Below are positions 19,973 to 29,985 of a stretch of 64,000 bases of DNA, piece by piece; the stretch's first letter is position 1; the number at the start of each line of letters is the position of its first letter. The translations under genes were made by a program, and so were the position numbers. The notes under the pieces are model-generated. The model was given only the letters and a program-made list of their open reading frames with translations, was not told where the DNA came from and did not search any database. Source of the DNA: DASRDU01 sp035560235 (GTDB lineage: Bacteria; Acidobacteriota; Blastocatellia; RBC074); assembly GCA_035560235.1 (NCBI GenBank), contig DATMAG010000107.1, forward strand, positions 124,001 through 188,000, read 5' to 3'.

Positions 19973-20449
19973 ATGAACAAGAGTGAAATCACCGTTCGCG
20001 CCGCGACCCCGGAAGACCAGGAAGTCTTTCTGGAGATGCTCTGCGAATTTGCCCGTTACGAACAGATCGAACCGCCCGACGAGGCCGGAAAGCAGCGTCT
20101 GATTGCAGACGGATTTGGTGAGCAAAGGCGATTTGAAGTGCTGATTGCTGAAGCCGGAGTGAGGGCGGCGGGCTACGCCATCATTTATGAAATCTATTCG
20201 TCGTTTCTGGCGCGCCCGAAACTTTATATTGAAGACCTGTACGTGAGGCCAGAGTTTCGCGGGCGCGGAGTCGGCAGAGCATTGTTTGAGGCCTGCGCGC
20301 TGGAGTCTGAAAGACGCGGCTTCGACCGGATGCAGTGGTATGTCGAGGACTGGAATGAAAGCGCCGTCAGTTTTTATCAGCAGATGGGCGCGCACCGGCT
20401 GAACTGGCAGACGTGGCAGCTTGATTGTGGCAGGCTCGCAAAAAAATGA
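19973..20449 (+). CDS. GNAT acetyltransferase, diamine/thialysine acetyltransferase-like
   Basis: The 158-residue protein shows the pattern of the spermidine/thialysine N-acetyltransferase branch of GNAT: an early ITVRAATPEDQEVFLEMLCEFARYE, then IYEIYSSFLARPKLYIEDLYVRPEFRGRGVGRALFE and WYVEDWNESAVSFYQQMGAH. Known members acetylate small polyamines or S-aminoethylcysteine. The position directly after a Cys/Met PLP enzyme and near a decarboxylase fits an amine or sulfur-amine substrate, but this is inference. Confidence 0.85.
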   Translation: MNKSEITVRAATPEDQEVFLEMLCEFARYEQIEPPDEAGKQRLIADGFGEQRRFEVLIAEAGVRAAGYAIIYEIYSSFLARPKLYIEDLYVRPEFRGRGVGRALFEACALESERRGFDRMQWYVEDWNESAVSFYQQMGAHRLNWQTWQLDCGRLAKK

Positions 20450-20471
20450 GGAGAGGTTTGATCCTCTCCTC
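20448..20471 (+). terminator. Short hairpin overlapping the stop of the GNAT gene
   Basis: Arms GAGGAGAGG (20448-20456) and CCTCTCCTC (20463-20471) with a 6-nt loop begin inside the TGA stop codon. No T-run follows. Confidence 0.5.
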
Positions 20472-20967
20472 GCCAAGCTAGCTTTGCTGGGATGAAAACT
20501 TTGAATGTGAGACAGCTTTGACCGGCTCACATTGCGCTGGCATATTGAGCAAGAGTAATGCCACAGCCATGATTAAGCCTGCGGCCTCACTTATCTGCTT
20601 TCGGCAGCCGTGTTTAGCTTTTCCCGCTGACTCCGGCGTGGCTGCATTTTCGCAGTTCTTATCCAAAATTTCGTATACCGCTTCAGTTTTTCGGAGATAC
20701 GCTGATCAACCTGCTGTCTCATTTATTGCCAGCAGCCCACTTTCTCAGGCAGCGCCCGCGCTCAGGGCTGAGCGTAACGGAATGCTGATAATTTTCTGTA
20801 CTCGGTCTGACGCGGTAGTCTAAAATAGTCGCCGTCCGGCGCTGCATCTGGTCCCGCCACTGACGCGCCATCAAACCCATCACGAACTTTCTGGCAATCA
20901 GTTACCCCGGCCTTACTGCCTGCATCGTGTTGTTCCCGGCTCGATGCCCCCAATCGGCTAAGAGTGC
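20472..20967. other. About 500 nt without a recognisable gene
   Basis: All frames are short and none starts with a convincing ribosome site or motif. The base composition is less G+C-rich than the flanking genes. A TAAAAT at 20821-20826 could be a -10 element for the downstream histidine kinase, but no matching -35 is seen. Confidence 0.5.
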
Positions 20968-21999
20968 ATGGCAGAAATATCAAAAGAGCTTTCCATTGCG
21001 GATTACAAGCTGAGCCTGCCCGCCGGAGAAACCGGTGGAGCAGCACTGCGCCCGGCTCCGGTTATGCCTGGTTATGAAATGAACGTTGAAGCCGGTGTCC
21101 TGCTGGATCAGCCGACGGCTGAGGCTCCGTTGCGCCATCAGGCAGACCTCAAACGCGGCGAGGAACAGCACTCGCTACAGGCAGAGTTTGCAGCACTGCG
21201 CCGCAGGGTTGGCGAGCTTGAAGAAATCGCGGACAGGTTGCGCGAACAGGATCGGGCGAAAGCCGGATTCATCAGCATGGTCGTGCATGACATTCGTTCG
21301 CCGCTGACGGTCATCATGGGCACGCTCGACCTGTTGAACGAAGACCTGACTGATGGGCGCCCGCTCGATTATCAGCATTATCAGCACCTGTTCAGAGAAT
21401 CGCTGCGCAATTGTCAGGAGATTGATCGTCTGATCGAAGACATGCTCGAACTTTCGCGGCTGCGCGAAAACCGCCTGCGCCTGAATTTCGAGCCGACTGC
21501 GTGTCCTGACCTGATTGAGGAGGCGCTCGCCGTTGCCGCCGGTGCTGCACGTCAGGCAGGCATTACGCTCGGCAGCGAGATTCAGCCGCTGCTGCCACGA
21601 GTCTTCGTTGACCGCAAACAGATGCACCGCGCGCTGATGAATCTGGTCAACAACGCGATCAAATTTACTCCACGTGGCGGTCAGGTCACGCTGCGCGCAC
21701 GTATTCTGGAAGAACGCCGCAGCGATGCGCCGTGCGATTACGTGCTGCTGAGCGTCAGCGATACCGGCGAAGGGCTCTCGCCTGAAGAGTCACCTTACAT
21801 CTTTGACGCTTACTGGCAAGCGCCGAACGGAAAACGCAAAGCCGGAACCGGCCTCGGCCTGGCCATCGTCAAACGCATCGCCGTCGCACACGGCGGCAAC
21901 GTTTCAGTCCGCAGCACTCCCGGCAAAGGCAGCACTTTCACGATTATGATTCCCATCCGCGACACCGCGCCGGAACAGATGATCGGACCTGCCGAATAA
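20968..21999 (+). CDS. Soluble sensor histidine kinase
   Basis: The 343-residue protein has no transmembrane segment. After about 65 residues of no known domain comes a heptad-rich helix (around 67-95), then the phospho-acceptor domain with His107 in MVVHDIRSPLTVIMG. The ATP-binding domain has the N-box NLVNNAIKF, G1-box DTGEGL, F-box-like YIFDAYWQ and G2-box GTGLGLAI. It should autophosphorylate and pass phosphate to a response regulator that is not adjacent. The signal input is unclear and may come through a protein partner. It ends next to a strong inverted-repeat terminator. Confidence 0.9.
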   Translation: MAEISKELSIADYKLSLPAGETGGAALRPAPVMPGYEMNVEAGVLLDQPTAEAPLRHQADLKRGEEQHSLQAEFAALRRRVGELEEIADRLREQDRAKAGFISMVVHDIRSPLTVIMGTLDLLNEDLTDGRPLDYQHYQHLFRESLRNCQEIDRLIEDMLELSRLRENRLRLNFEPTACPDLIEEALAVAAGAARQAGITLGSEIQPLLPRVFVDRKQMHRALMNLVNNAIKFTPRGGQVTLRARILEERRSDAPCDYVLLSVSDTGEGLSPEESPYIFDAYWQAPNGKRKAGTGLGLAIVKRIAVAHGGNVSVRSTPGKGSTFTIMIPIRDTAPEQMIGPAE

Positions 22000-22017
22000 A
22001 TTCAGAAAGCAAAGACA

Positions 22018-22067
22018 CAAAGAGCGCAGTGAATCAGCGTGTGCGTGCTGATTCACTGCGCTCTTTG
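22018..22067. terminator. 21-bp perfect palindromic terminator between convergent genes
   Basis: Arms 22018-22038 and 22047-22067 are perfect reverse complements with an 8-nt loop. The arm sequence CAAAGAGCGCAGTGAATCAGC and the preceding GCAAAGACACAA resemble the element at 56634-56711, so they may be one repeat family. Confidence 0.7.
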
Positions 22068-22082
22068 CGTTGTGATAACTAT

Positions 22083-24278
22083 CTATCTGCTGCCTTGAAT
22101 TTTCTTCGTCGCCGCTTCAATCTGCGCTGACATTGCATCAAGAGTCCGGCTGATGACAGTCACCTGCGCGCTCGCCTCGCTCCAGTTTTTCTGCTCAATC
22201 GCTTCGCGCACGCCGGGCAGCGTCTTGACGCCGTAGCCGGTGTAAAAACCCGGCGCGTAAATCTGATGACGGAACCATTCGCGGCGCGGCAGTCCCGTTT
22301 CAGAGAGCAGCTTTCTTTCAGACTGGTAAAGCAGCCGGTTGACCTCCCTCAAATCACCGGAGCTTTCAGCGTTCAGACCACCCGACATCGCCAGCGCACG
22401 CAGCGCGCGATCATAACCATCGGCGCTTTGCCGCAAACGCCCGGCAGCCTGCTGCAATGGCGTCAGATCAACGCCCTGTTTCGGCAGCGCGTTGATTTCG
22501 TCAATATAACGACCGACAGTTTCAGCAAACCGGGTGAACTCGAACGGCAGAAGCTGTGCATCAGCCAGCCGCATGGTTGCCGTCCCCGCAGCCTGCACGA
22601 GCGTGCGGCCATATTCGAACGTCGAATCGGAAAACCTTGTGTACCACGCGATGGAGTCGTAAATCGAATGATAAACGCCTCCGCCGCCTTCGCCACCAAA
22701 GCCCAGATTCAGCGAAGCGATGCCGAGATGATCGAGAAAGGCCGTGTAATCCGATCCGGAGCCAAGCGCCCCGATACGCAGATCAGCACGCTCACGCGCC
22801 TCGCGTTTTTCTTCTTCAGTACGCGCCTGCGCAGCGCGGCGCGTGTGCAGCATTTCGTAAAGCGATTTGCCCGCGCGTGGATCATTGACCGACCGCGCCA
22901 CATCGTTGATGAAATGCTCCAGCGTGTGCGACCCGCTCATTCCGAAAAAGCCTTTGCCCGTGCTGTCAGAGTTGATGTAAGCCACAGCCTTCTGCTTCAG
23001 CTCTTCGGCGTGCTGCTCAACCCATTCAGTTGAACCAAGCAGTCCCTGCTCCTCGCCGTCCCACGCGCAGAAGATGATTGTGCGCTTCGGTCGCCAGCCC
23101 TGTTTCAGCAGTTCACCGAAGGCGCGCGCTTCTTCAAGCACTGTGACCATCCCGCTGATCGGATCATCAGCGCCGTTGACCCACGCGTCGTGATGATTGC
23201 CGCGAATGATCCATTCATCAGGATATGCGCTGCCTTCGATGCGCGCGATGACGTTGTAAAGTGTGACCTGCTTCCAGTCGAAGCCGAGTTTCAGATGCAC
23301 CTTCGTTTCGCCTGCGCCGGTGCGATATGTAATCGGCAGCGCGCCGCGCCACGCTTCAGGCACAACCTGACCTTTCAGATTTCTGAGCAGCGGCAGCGCA
23401 TCGCCGTATGAAATCGGCATCACCGGAATTTTCAGAATGGTCTTTGCGTCTTCGCGCGCCAGCCGCCGTGCGCCTCTGACTGCGCCGATGCCGGGCGTGA
23501 GCGGATCGCCCGGATGAATCGGCATATCCATCACGCTGCCGCGCTGTGCGCCCTGTTCAGGCCGATACGGGCCTTCGGGATAGACCGGCCCCTGGTAATA
23601 ACCATCATCCTTCGGATCGGAATAGATCAGGCAGCCGACCGCGCCGTGTTCATACGCCACCTTCGGTTTGATGCCACGCCAGCTTGCGCCATACCGGGCA
23701 ATGACGATTTTGCCTTTGACATCAACGCCCATCTTCTCAAGCTGCTCATAATCGGCAGGCACACCGTAATTCACATACACGAGCGGCGCAGTGACATCGC
23801 CATCAGCCGAATAAGCGTTGTAGACGGGCAACTGATTCGCATCACCGGAATCAGGATCTTCGGCCACGACCGGCTCTTTGAGCTTTGCCGTGTACTTTTC
23901 CGGCTCGGTCAGTTCAAGCACTCTTTCCTTCGGAGTCGGAAAGAGAACTTCAAATTCCTCCAGCTTCGCATCCAGTCCCCACGACCGGAGTTTGTCACGC
24001 ATCCATTCGGCATTTCGTTTGTCAGCCGCTGAGCCAGGATGATGCGGCTCGGCAGCGAGAACTTTCATGTATTCGCGCAGCAACTCAGCACGCGGAATCG
24101 CGCGAAACCTTTCTTCCCATTCAGGCGCTGCCGCGGCAGTAACCGAAACGCGCGCAGGCCCGTCGTTATTGATCGAAAACGCGCCTGCGGGTGCAACCAG
24201 TGAAGTCATCAGCCCGGCGCTGACCAGAGCGATGAGGCTCAGGCGAAACAACCGGAGCGAAGTAATTCTGAAGTTCAT
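22083..24278 (-). CDS. Exported M28 metallopeptidase, glutamate carboxypeptidase II-like
   Basis: The 731-residue precursor has a signal peptide (about residues 1-33) and the three-part layout of the GCPII/transferrin-receptor family: a PA domain (around 160-310), a di-zinc M28 domain and a TFR-dimer-like C-terminal region. Zinc ligands by position are His362 and Asp372 in GNHHDAWVNGADDP, Glu410 (with catalytic Glu409) in WDGEEQGLLG, Asp438 in NSDST, and a His in YHSIYDS. The family cleaves C-terminal Glu/Asp from peptides or acts as a general aminopeptidase. With intact ligands it should be active in the periplasm. An AAGGAG site precedes the ATG. Confidence 0.93.
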   Translation of the reverse strand: MNFRITSLRLFRLSLIALVSAGLMTSLVAPAGAFSINNDGPARVSVTAAAAPEWEERFRAIPRAELLREYMKVLAAEPHHPGSAADKRNAEWMRDKLRSWGLDAKLEEFEVLFPTPKERVLELTEPEKYTAKLKEPVVAEDPDSGDANQLPVYNAYSADGDVTAPLVYVNYGVPADYEQLEKMGVDVKGKIVIARYGASWRGIKPKVAYEHGAVGCLIYSDPKDDGYYQGPVYPEGPYRPEQGAQRGSVMDMPIHPGDPLTPGIGAVRGARRLAREDAKTILKIPVMPISYGDALPLLRNLKGQVVPEAWRGALPITYRTGAGETKVHLKLGFDWKQVTLYNVIARIEGSAYPDEWIIRGNHHDAWVNGADDPISGMVTVLEEARAFGELLKQGWRPKRTIIFCAWDGEEQGLLGSTEWVEQHAEELKQKAVAYINSDSTGKGFFGMSGSHTLEHFINDVARSVNDPRAGKSLYEMLHTRRAAQARTEEEKREARERADLRIGALGSGSDYTAFLDHLGIASLNLGFGGEGGGGVYHSIYDSIAWYTRFSDSTFEYGRTLVQAAGTATMRLADAQLLPFEFTRFAETVGRYIDEINALPKQGVDLTPLQQAAGRLRQSADGYDRALRALAMSGGLNAESSGDLREVNRLLYQSERKLLSETGLPRREWFRHQIYAPGFYTGYGVKTLPGVREAIEQKNWSEASAQVTVISRTLDAMSAQIEAATKKIQGSR

Positions 24279-24358
24279 GGTTTCTCCTTCGTGAAAGCTG
24301 ATCTGTCTGATGAAGCTGAGTGAGTGAACGTGGCAGCAATGCTCGACTTAAAATTTTC

Positions 24359-24387
24359 TTGACACGTTCACCGAAGAAGTTTATAAG
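24359..24387 (+). promoter_or_regulatory. Near-consensus sigma-70 promoter for the 25-residue basic protein
   Basis: TTGACA (24359-24364), a 17-nt spacer and TATAAG (24382-24387) make the best promoter match in the window. Transcription would start near 24394, leaving a leader of about 90 nt before the ATG at 24485. Confidence 0.75.
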
Positions 24388-24484
24388 GACGACATATTGT
24401 ATGTCACTTGCACCTGGCTACAAGACAAAAACAAACACAGTATCTTGTATTCAGGGCTACCAAGAGAGAAAGGAGACTATTACG

Positions 24485-24562
24485 ATGCCTGCAAAGAAAG
24501 CTGCAAAGAAAGCTGCAAAGCCCGCGAAGAAGGCTGCGAAGAAAGCCGCCAAGAAGAAATAA
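24485..24562 (+). CDS. 25-residue Lys/Ala-rich histone H1-like microprotein
   Basis: The peptide consists only of Met, Pro, Ala and Lys: an MPAKKAAKKAAKPAKK start followed by more AAKK units. It resembles the free-standing version of the basic tails of bacterial HU and histone H1-like (Hc1) proteins, which bind DNA without sequence preference. A GGAG site lies 10 nt upstream, a near-consensus promoter at 24359-24387 and a strong terminator at 24625-24654, so this is a complete small transcription unit. Its codons form a tandem DNA repeat of a GCAAAGAAAGCT-type unit. Its product could condense DNA or bind RNA. It faces a second small basic protein on the other strand. Confidence 0.75.
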   Translation: MPAKKAAKKAAKPAKKAAKKAAKKK

Positions 24563-24624
24563 CTGATCACAGCGTCAGCTCTCTCGGCCAGAGGGTGCTG
24601 ACCTGCACTAAATTGATCTGACAT

Positions 24625-24654
24625 CAGGGGTGGGAAACCACCCCTGTTTTATTT
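24625..24654 (+). terminator. Intrinsic terminator with GAAA tetraloop
   Basis: Arms CAGGGGTGG (24625-24633) and CCACCCCTG (24638-24646), a GAAA loop, and TTTTATTT downstream make a textbook Rho-independent terminator for the basic microprotein. Confidence 0.9.
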
Positions 24655-24691
24655 GTGTCTTCAGTGCAGCGCTCCAGTGCGCCCGCAGGGT

Positions 24692-24871
24692 TCACGCGCC
24701 GAAACGTCTGCGCCGGATGGCTGCGAGATCGTTCGAGAGTGATGACGAGGCCGCAGCCGCCGTGGCTGCCCGTTTCGTCGGCTTCGTCACCGCACTGCTC
24801 TTCGCGGCTTTCATGATGCGCTGCTTCGGACTCTTCTTCGCACTCTTTGCTGCACTCTTCTTTCCTGCCAT
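24692..24871 (-). CDS. 59-residue Lys/Ala/Ser-rich histone-like protein
   Basis: Translation from the ATG at 24871 gives a very basic protein. Its start is MAGKKSAAKSAKKSPKQR, its middle reads KAAKSSAVTKPTKRAATAAAA, and it ends DLAAIRRRRFGA before TGA. An AAGGAG site sits at the right distance upstream. Overlapping long frames on both strands read as acidic/cysteine-rich or hydrophobic nonsense, whereas this frame has the composition of histone H1/Hc1-like nucleoid proteins. It is convergent with the 25-residue basic protein and shares the intervening terminator region. It probably binds DNA non-specifically, although the family match is by composition only. Confidence 0.7.
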   Translation of the reverse strand: MAGKKSAAKSAKKSPKQRIMKAAKSSAVTKPTKRAATAAAASSSLSNDLAAIRRRRFGA

Positions 24872-25011
24872 TTACCTGTTCTCCTTCTGTCAAAGTTTGA
24901 TTGTCTGACGAGTGATGTGCGGCATTCTAAATCGAAGCGTGAGAGATTTGTACCAAAACTTCGTGCTGTAATGCGAGGTGAGAAAAAAAACCGGGCAGAG
25001 GGAAGCAGCCA

Positions 25012-25043
25012 GACAAAAAGGGATGCCCGAGCGGCATCCCTTT
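25012..25043 (-). terminator. Intrinsic terminator after tRNA-Arg
   Basis: Read on the minus strand, 11-bp arms (25033-25043 and 25017-25027) with a 5-nt loop end in a run of T residues. It lies 28 nt past the tRNA 3' end. Confidence 0.85.
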
Positions 25044-25070
25044 ATTATGCTGAACTGAAGTTCAGAGATC

Positions 25071-25147
<77 letters not shown>

Positions 25148-25207
25148 GAAGCGAAGTCACAATACATCAGGCACACGTTCCGGTCAACACAGGCCGGTCG
25201 TGTGCGG

Positions 25208-25462
25208 CTATGCCGTGCGCCTGGCCACGATCATCCGATAAATGGCCAGAATAAGGATGGTCCCCAGAATAGACATGATCCAGCCGGCCCTGTAATGCGG
25301 GCCACTGAACAGAGCGCGCCCGATGAAGGTTCCGAGCAGCGAGCCAACCATGCCGAGAATTGCCGTGACGACAATTCCACCGGGATCCTTGCCGGGCATA
25401 ATCAGCTTGGCCAGGGCGCCAACAATCAGACCAAAAACGATCCAGCCAATCAGTTCAAACAT
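25208..25462 (-). CDS. GlsB/YeaQ/YmgE-family small membrane protein
   Basis: The 84-residue protein has three hydrophobic helices and the family hallmarks: GWIVFGLIVGALAKLIMPG near the start, then GGIVVTAILGMVGSLLGTFIG. This 'transglycosylase-associated' family is common and stress-linked in bacteria, with no proven biochemical role. A strong GAGGAG site precedes the ATG. Confidence 0.92.
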   Translation of the reverse strand: MFELIGWIVFGLIVGALAKLIMPGKDPGGIVVTAILGMVGSLLGTFIGRALFSGPHYRAGWIMSILGTILILAIYRMIVARRTA

Positions 25463-25611
25463 AAGCTCCTCCTCTTGGGAAAACCAGAATGGGCAGGGGT
25501 ATTAAGCCAGCCTCTGTCTGGTGAAGCTGTACGTCGGGAAGAGGCGTGAAGAACCGCCAGAATGAAAACATGCTACGGCTGGCCCTGAGGAGTGTCAATT
25601 CGCGCGCGGCT

Positions 25612-26841
25612 TTATGATGAACTGACGCCACGAGCCTGAAGCAGACGCTGTGCGGTTTTGCGAATGACTTCTGGCACATTCCGGTTACCGGTCAGTCCCT
25701 TGAGGTCTTTCGGGAAGAGGCGATTGAGCAGCGGCAGACTCGTGGCCACCGGAGTGCGCGGGTTGCGCACCAGATGATGAATGATCGGATAGCTGCGTAC
25801 CCACGCGCGGTTCAGCCCGATGACGCGCAGCGCTTCTTCGGGCACGCTCTTCATACTTGCAATCGTTTCAACTTCGGCTTCAGTGATGCGCGGATTGTTG
25901 AGGACGCCGACGACGACCATTTTGTTGGCATCGCGCATCAGGATGCTGCGCGCTTCGCGGTTGCCCTTGAGCGCAAGCTGAACCCGCTGCTTGACATTAA
26001 GTCGGGCGATGAACTGCATCGTCGTCAGGCGTTCGGCGCTGACCTCTTCACCGTCGGCGATGGCGTCATCGGCAATGCGCTGCGCTTCGGCGCTGACTGC
26101 TTGATCCGCCTCAAGCCATATCTCATCAATCACCAGGTCTGAGGCGGGCTGCGGCGCGAAGACTTCCGGCGGCAGTTCGATGTGGAACTCCTCGCGCAGC
26201 AGCTTTTCATCAAGATGAAGCTCTTCAATCGGCAGATCTTCATCAATCAGGTCGGCAACGATATCAGCAGCCTCTTTCAGTCCGAGCGCGGCAGAAGCGG
26301 CAGCGGCTCTGGCCCTGCGCTCTTCGGCAATGCGCTTTGCGCCGAGTTCCTTCTCGAAGAATTCAACTTTGACTTCGCGCGCGCGGCGTTCGGCTTCAGG
26401 TGAACGCGACGCATTGGCAAAGATCGCTTCAATGATGGCCGGATGTTCGATCAGACGCTGCTGATTGACGGTAATCAGTTCGAGCAGCGAACTGTCCCGC
26501 TGCCATTTCGCCAGTTCTGCCACACCCTCGCCCGGAGTCTTCAGATTCAGGATCAGCGCTTCATAAATCTCACGGGTTCCGCTGCGCCACGCACACAGCT
26601 TCACCAGTACATCGGGGGCAGTCTCACGGTTTGCGGCGACAGCGCGCATCTGATTTTTGTCGAATTCGTTCAGCGATTTGAGCGCTGCTTCACGAATCTC
26701 CGCGTCTCCGTCCTGACTGAGCAGCACGATCGCTTCGAGCGCATCTTCCGGCGCCATCGGCAGCATCGCGCGCGCGGCGGCAAGCTTTGCAGGTTTCGGC
26801 ACTGAGCCGTCACGAAGAGCCTGAACAACTGGATTGGCCAT
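25612..26841 (-). CDS. HEAT-like repeat protein of unknown function, downstream of secA
   Basis: The 409-residue protein is almost all helical and has no signal peptide or membrane segment. Its first third shows HEAT/ARM-like helix pairs (PEDALEAIVLLSQDGDAEIREAALKSL and the next two units). The middle is a charged, coiled-coil-like stretch (around residues 150-200) followed by an acidic linker. The C-terminal third again has helical repeats with LARNVNPR-like turns (LVRNPRTPVATSLPLLNRLFPKDL). I know it only as a type of conserved protein in related bacteria. It lies 124 nt after secA on the same strand and may be read from the secA promoter. Confidence 0.7.
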   Translation of the reverse strand: MANPVVQALRDGSVPKPAKLAAARAMLPMAPEDALEAIVLLSQDGDAEIREAALKSLNEFDKNQMRAVAANRETAPDVLVKLCAWRSGTREIYEALILNLKTPGEGVAELAKWQRDSSLLELITVNQQRLIEHPAIIEAIFANASRSPEAERRAREVKVEFFEKELGAKRIAEERRARAAAASAALGLKEAADIVADLIDEDLPIEELHLDEKLLREEFHIELPPEVFAPQPASDLVIDEIWLEADQAVSAEAQRIADDAIADGEEVSAERLTTMQFIARLNVKQRVQLALKGNREARSILMRDANKMVVVGVLNNPRITEAEVETIASMKSVPEEALRVIGLNRAWVRSYPIIHHLVRNPRTPVATSLPLLNRLFPKDLKGLTGNRNVPEVIRKTAQRLLQARGVSSS

Positions 26842-26964
26842 AACAGTAATCGAAGTGAGAGTTCGGAGGGGCGCCGGGAATGAGGGAAAAACCGGAGCGG
26901 GAGTTGCAGGTCAGGAATCAGCAGGCATCGCGCTGATTGCTGACCCGCATTCAGCTGAGTGTCA

Positions 26965-29706
<2,742 letters not shown>

Positions 29707-29776
29707 GGAATAACCTTAGCGGAGTGGCCGTCGGGCCGGATCATGGAAAATCTCGCGGATGAAGGGGCGATAGGGC

Positions 29777-29805
29777 ATTTTAGCTGGCGGTACATAGAGC
29801 GTCAA
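29777..29805 (-). promoter_or_regulatory. Sigma-70-type promoter for secA
   Basis: On the minus strand: TTGACG (29800-29805), 17-nt spacer, TAAAAT (29777-29782). It lies about 70 nt upstream of the secA ATG. Confidence 0.7.
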
Positions 29806-29890
29806 GCAACAGATTTTTCAGGCCTCTGGCCGCATTTCTGGTATACGCTGACAGCGTTCTGTTTGTTCTTCGACTTCATGACATACGCGG

Positions 29891-29919
29891 TTGAAGCGGC
29901 AGGGAATGAGCTATAGAAT
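29891..29919 (+). promoter_or_regulatory. Sigma-70-type promoter for the M16 peptidase genes
   Basis: TTGAAG (29891-29896), 17-nt spacer, TAGAAT (29914-29919). The predicted start of RNA is near 29926, some 60 nt before the coding region, and the site is divergent from the secA promoter. Confidence 0.65.
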
Positions 29920-29985
29920 CAACGCCCGGAAGCGCGCAGCCAGACAGTAATCGAGGCGCGCAGACGGAAGCACAGCTTGAATTTT

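Noticed and set aside
20472..20967. Small RNA gene in the 500-nt gap
   Set aside because: No clear promoter-terminator pair or strong hairpin is visible; left as unassigned.
20968..21999. A full two-component pair for the soluble histidine kinase
   Set aside because: The neighbouring genes are a GNAT and an M28 peptidase; the only response regulator in the window is 15 kb away.
24624..24893. 89-codon minus-strand frame rich in Glu, Cys and His, and a 92-codon hydrophobic plus-strand frame over the same interval
   Set aside because: Both are out-of-frame readings of the 59-residue basic gene; neither has the AAGGAG site in phase and the compositions are typical of shadow frames.
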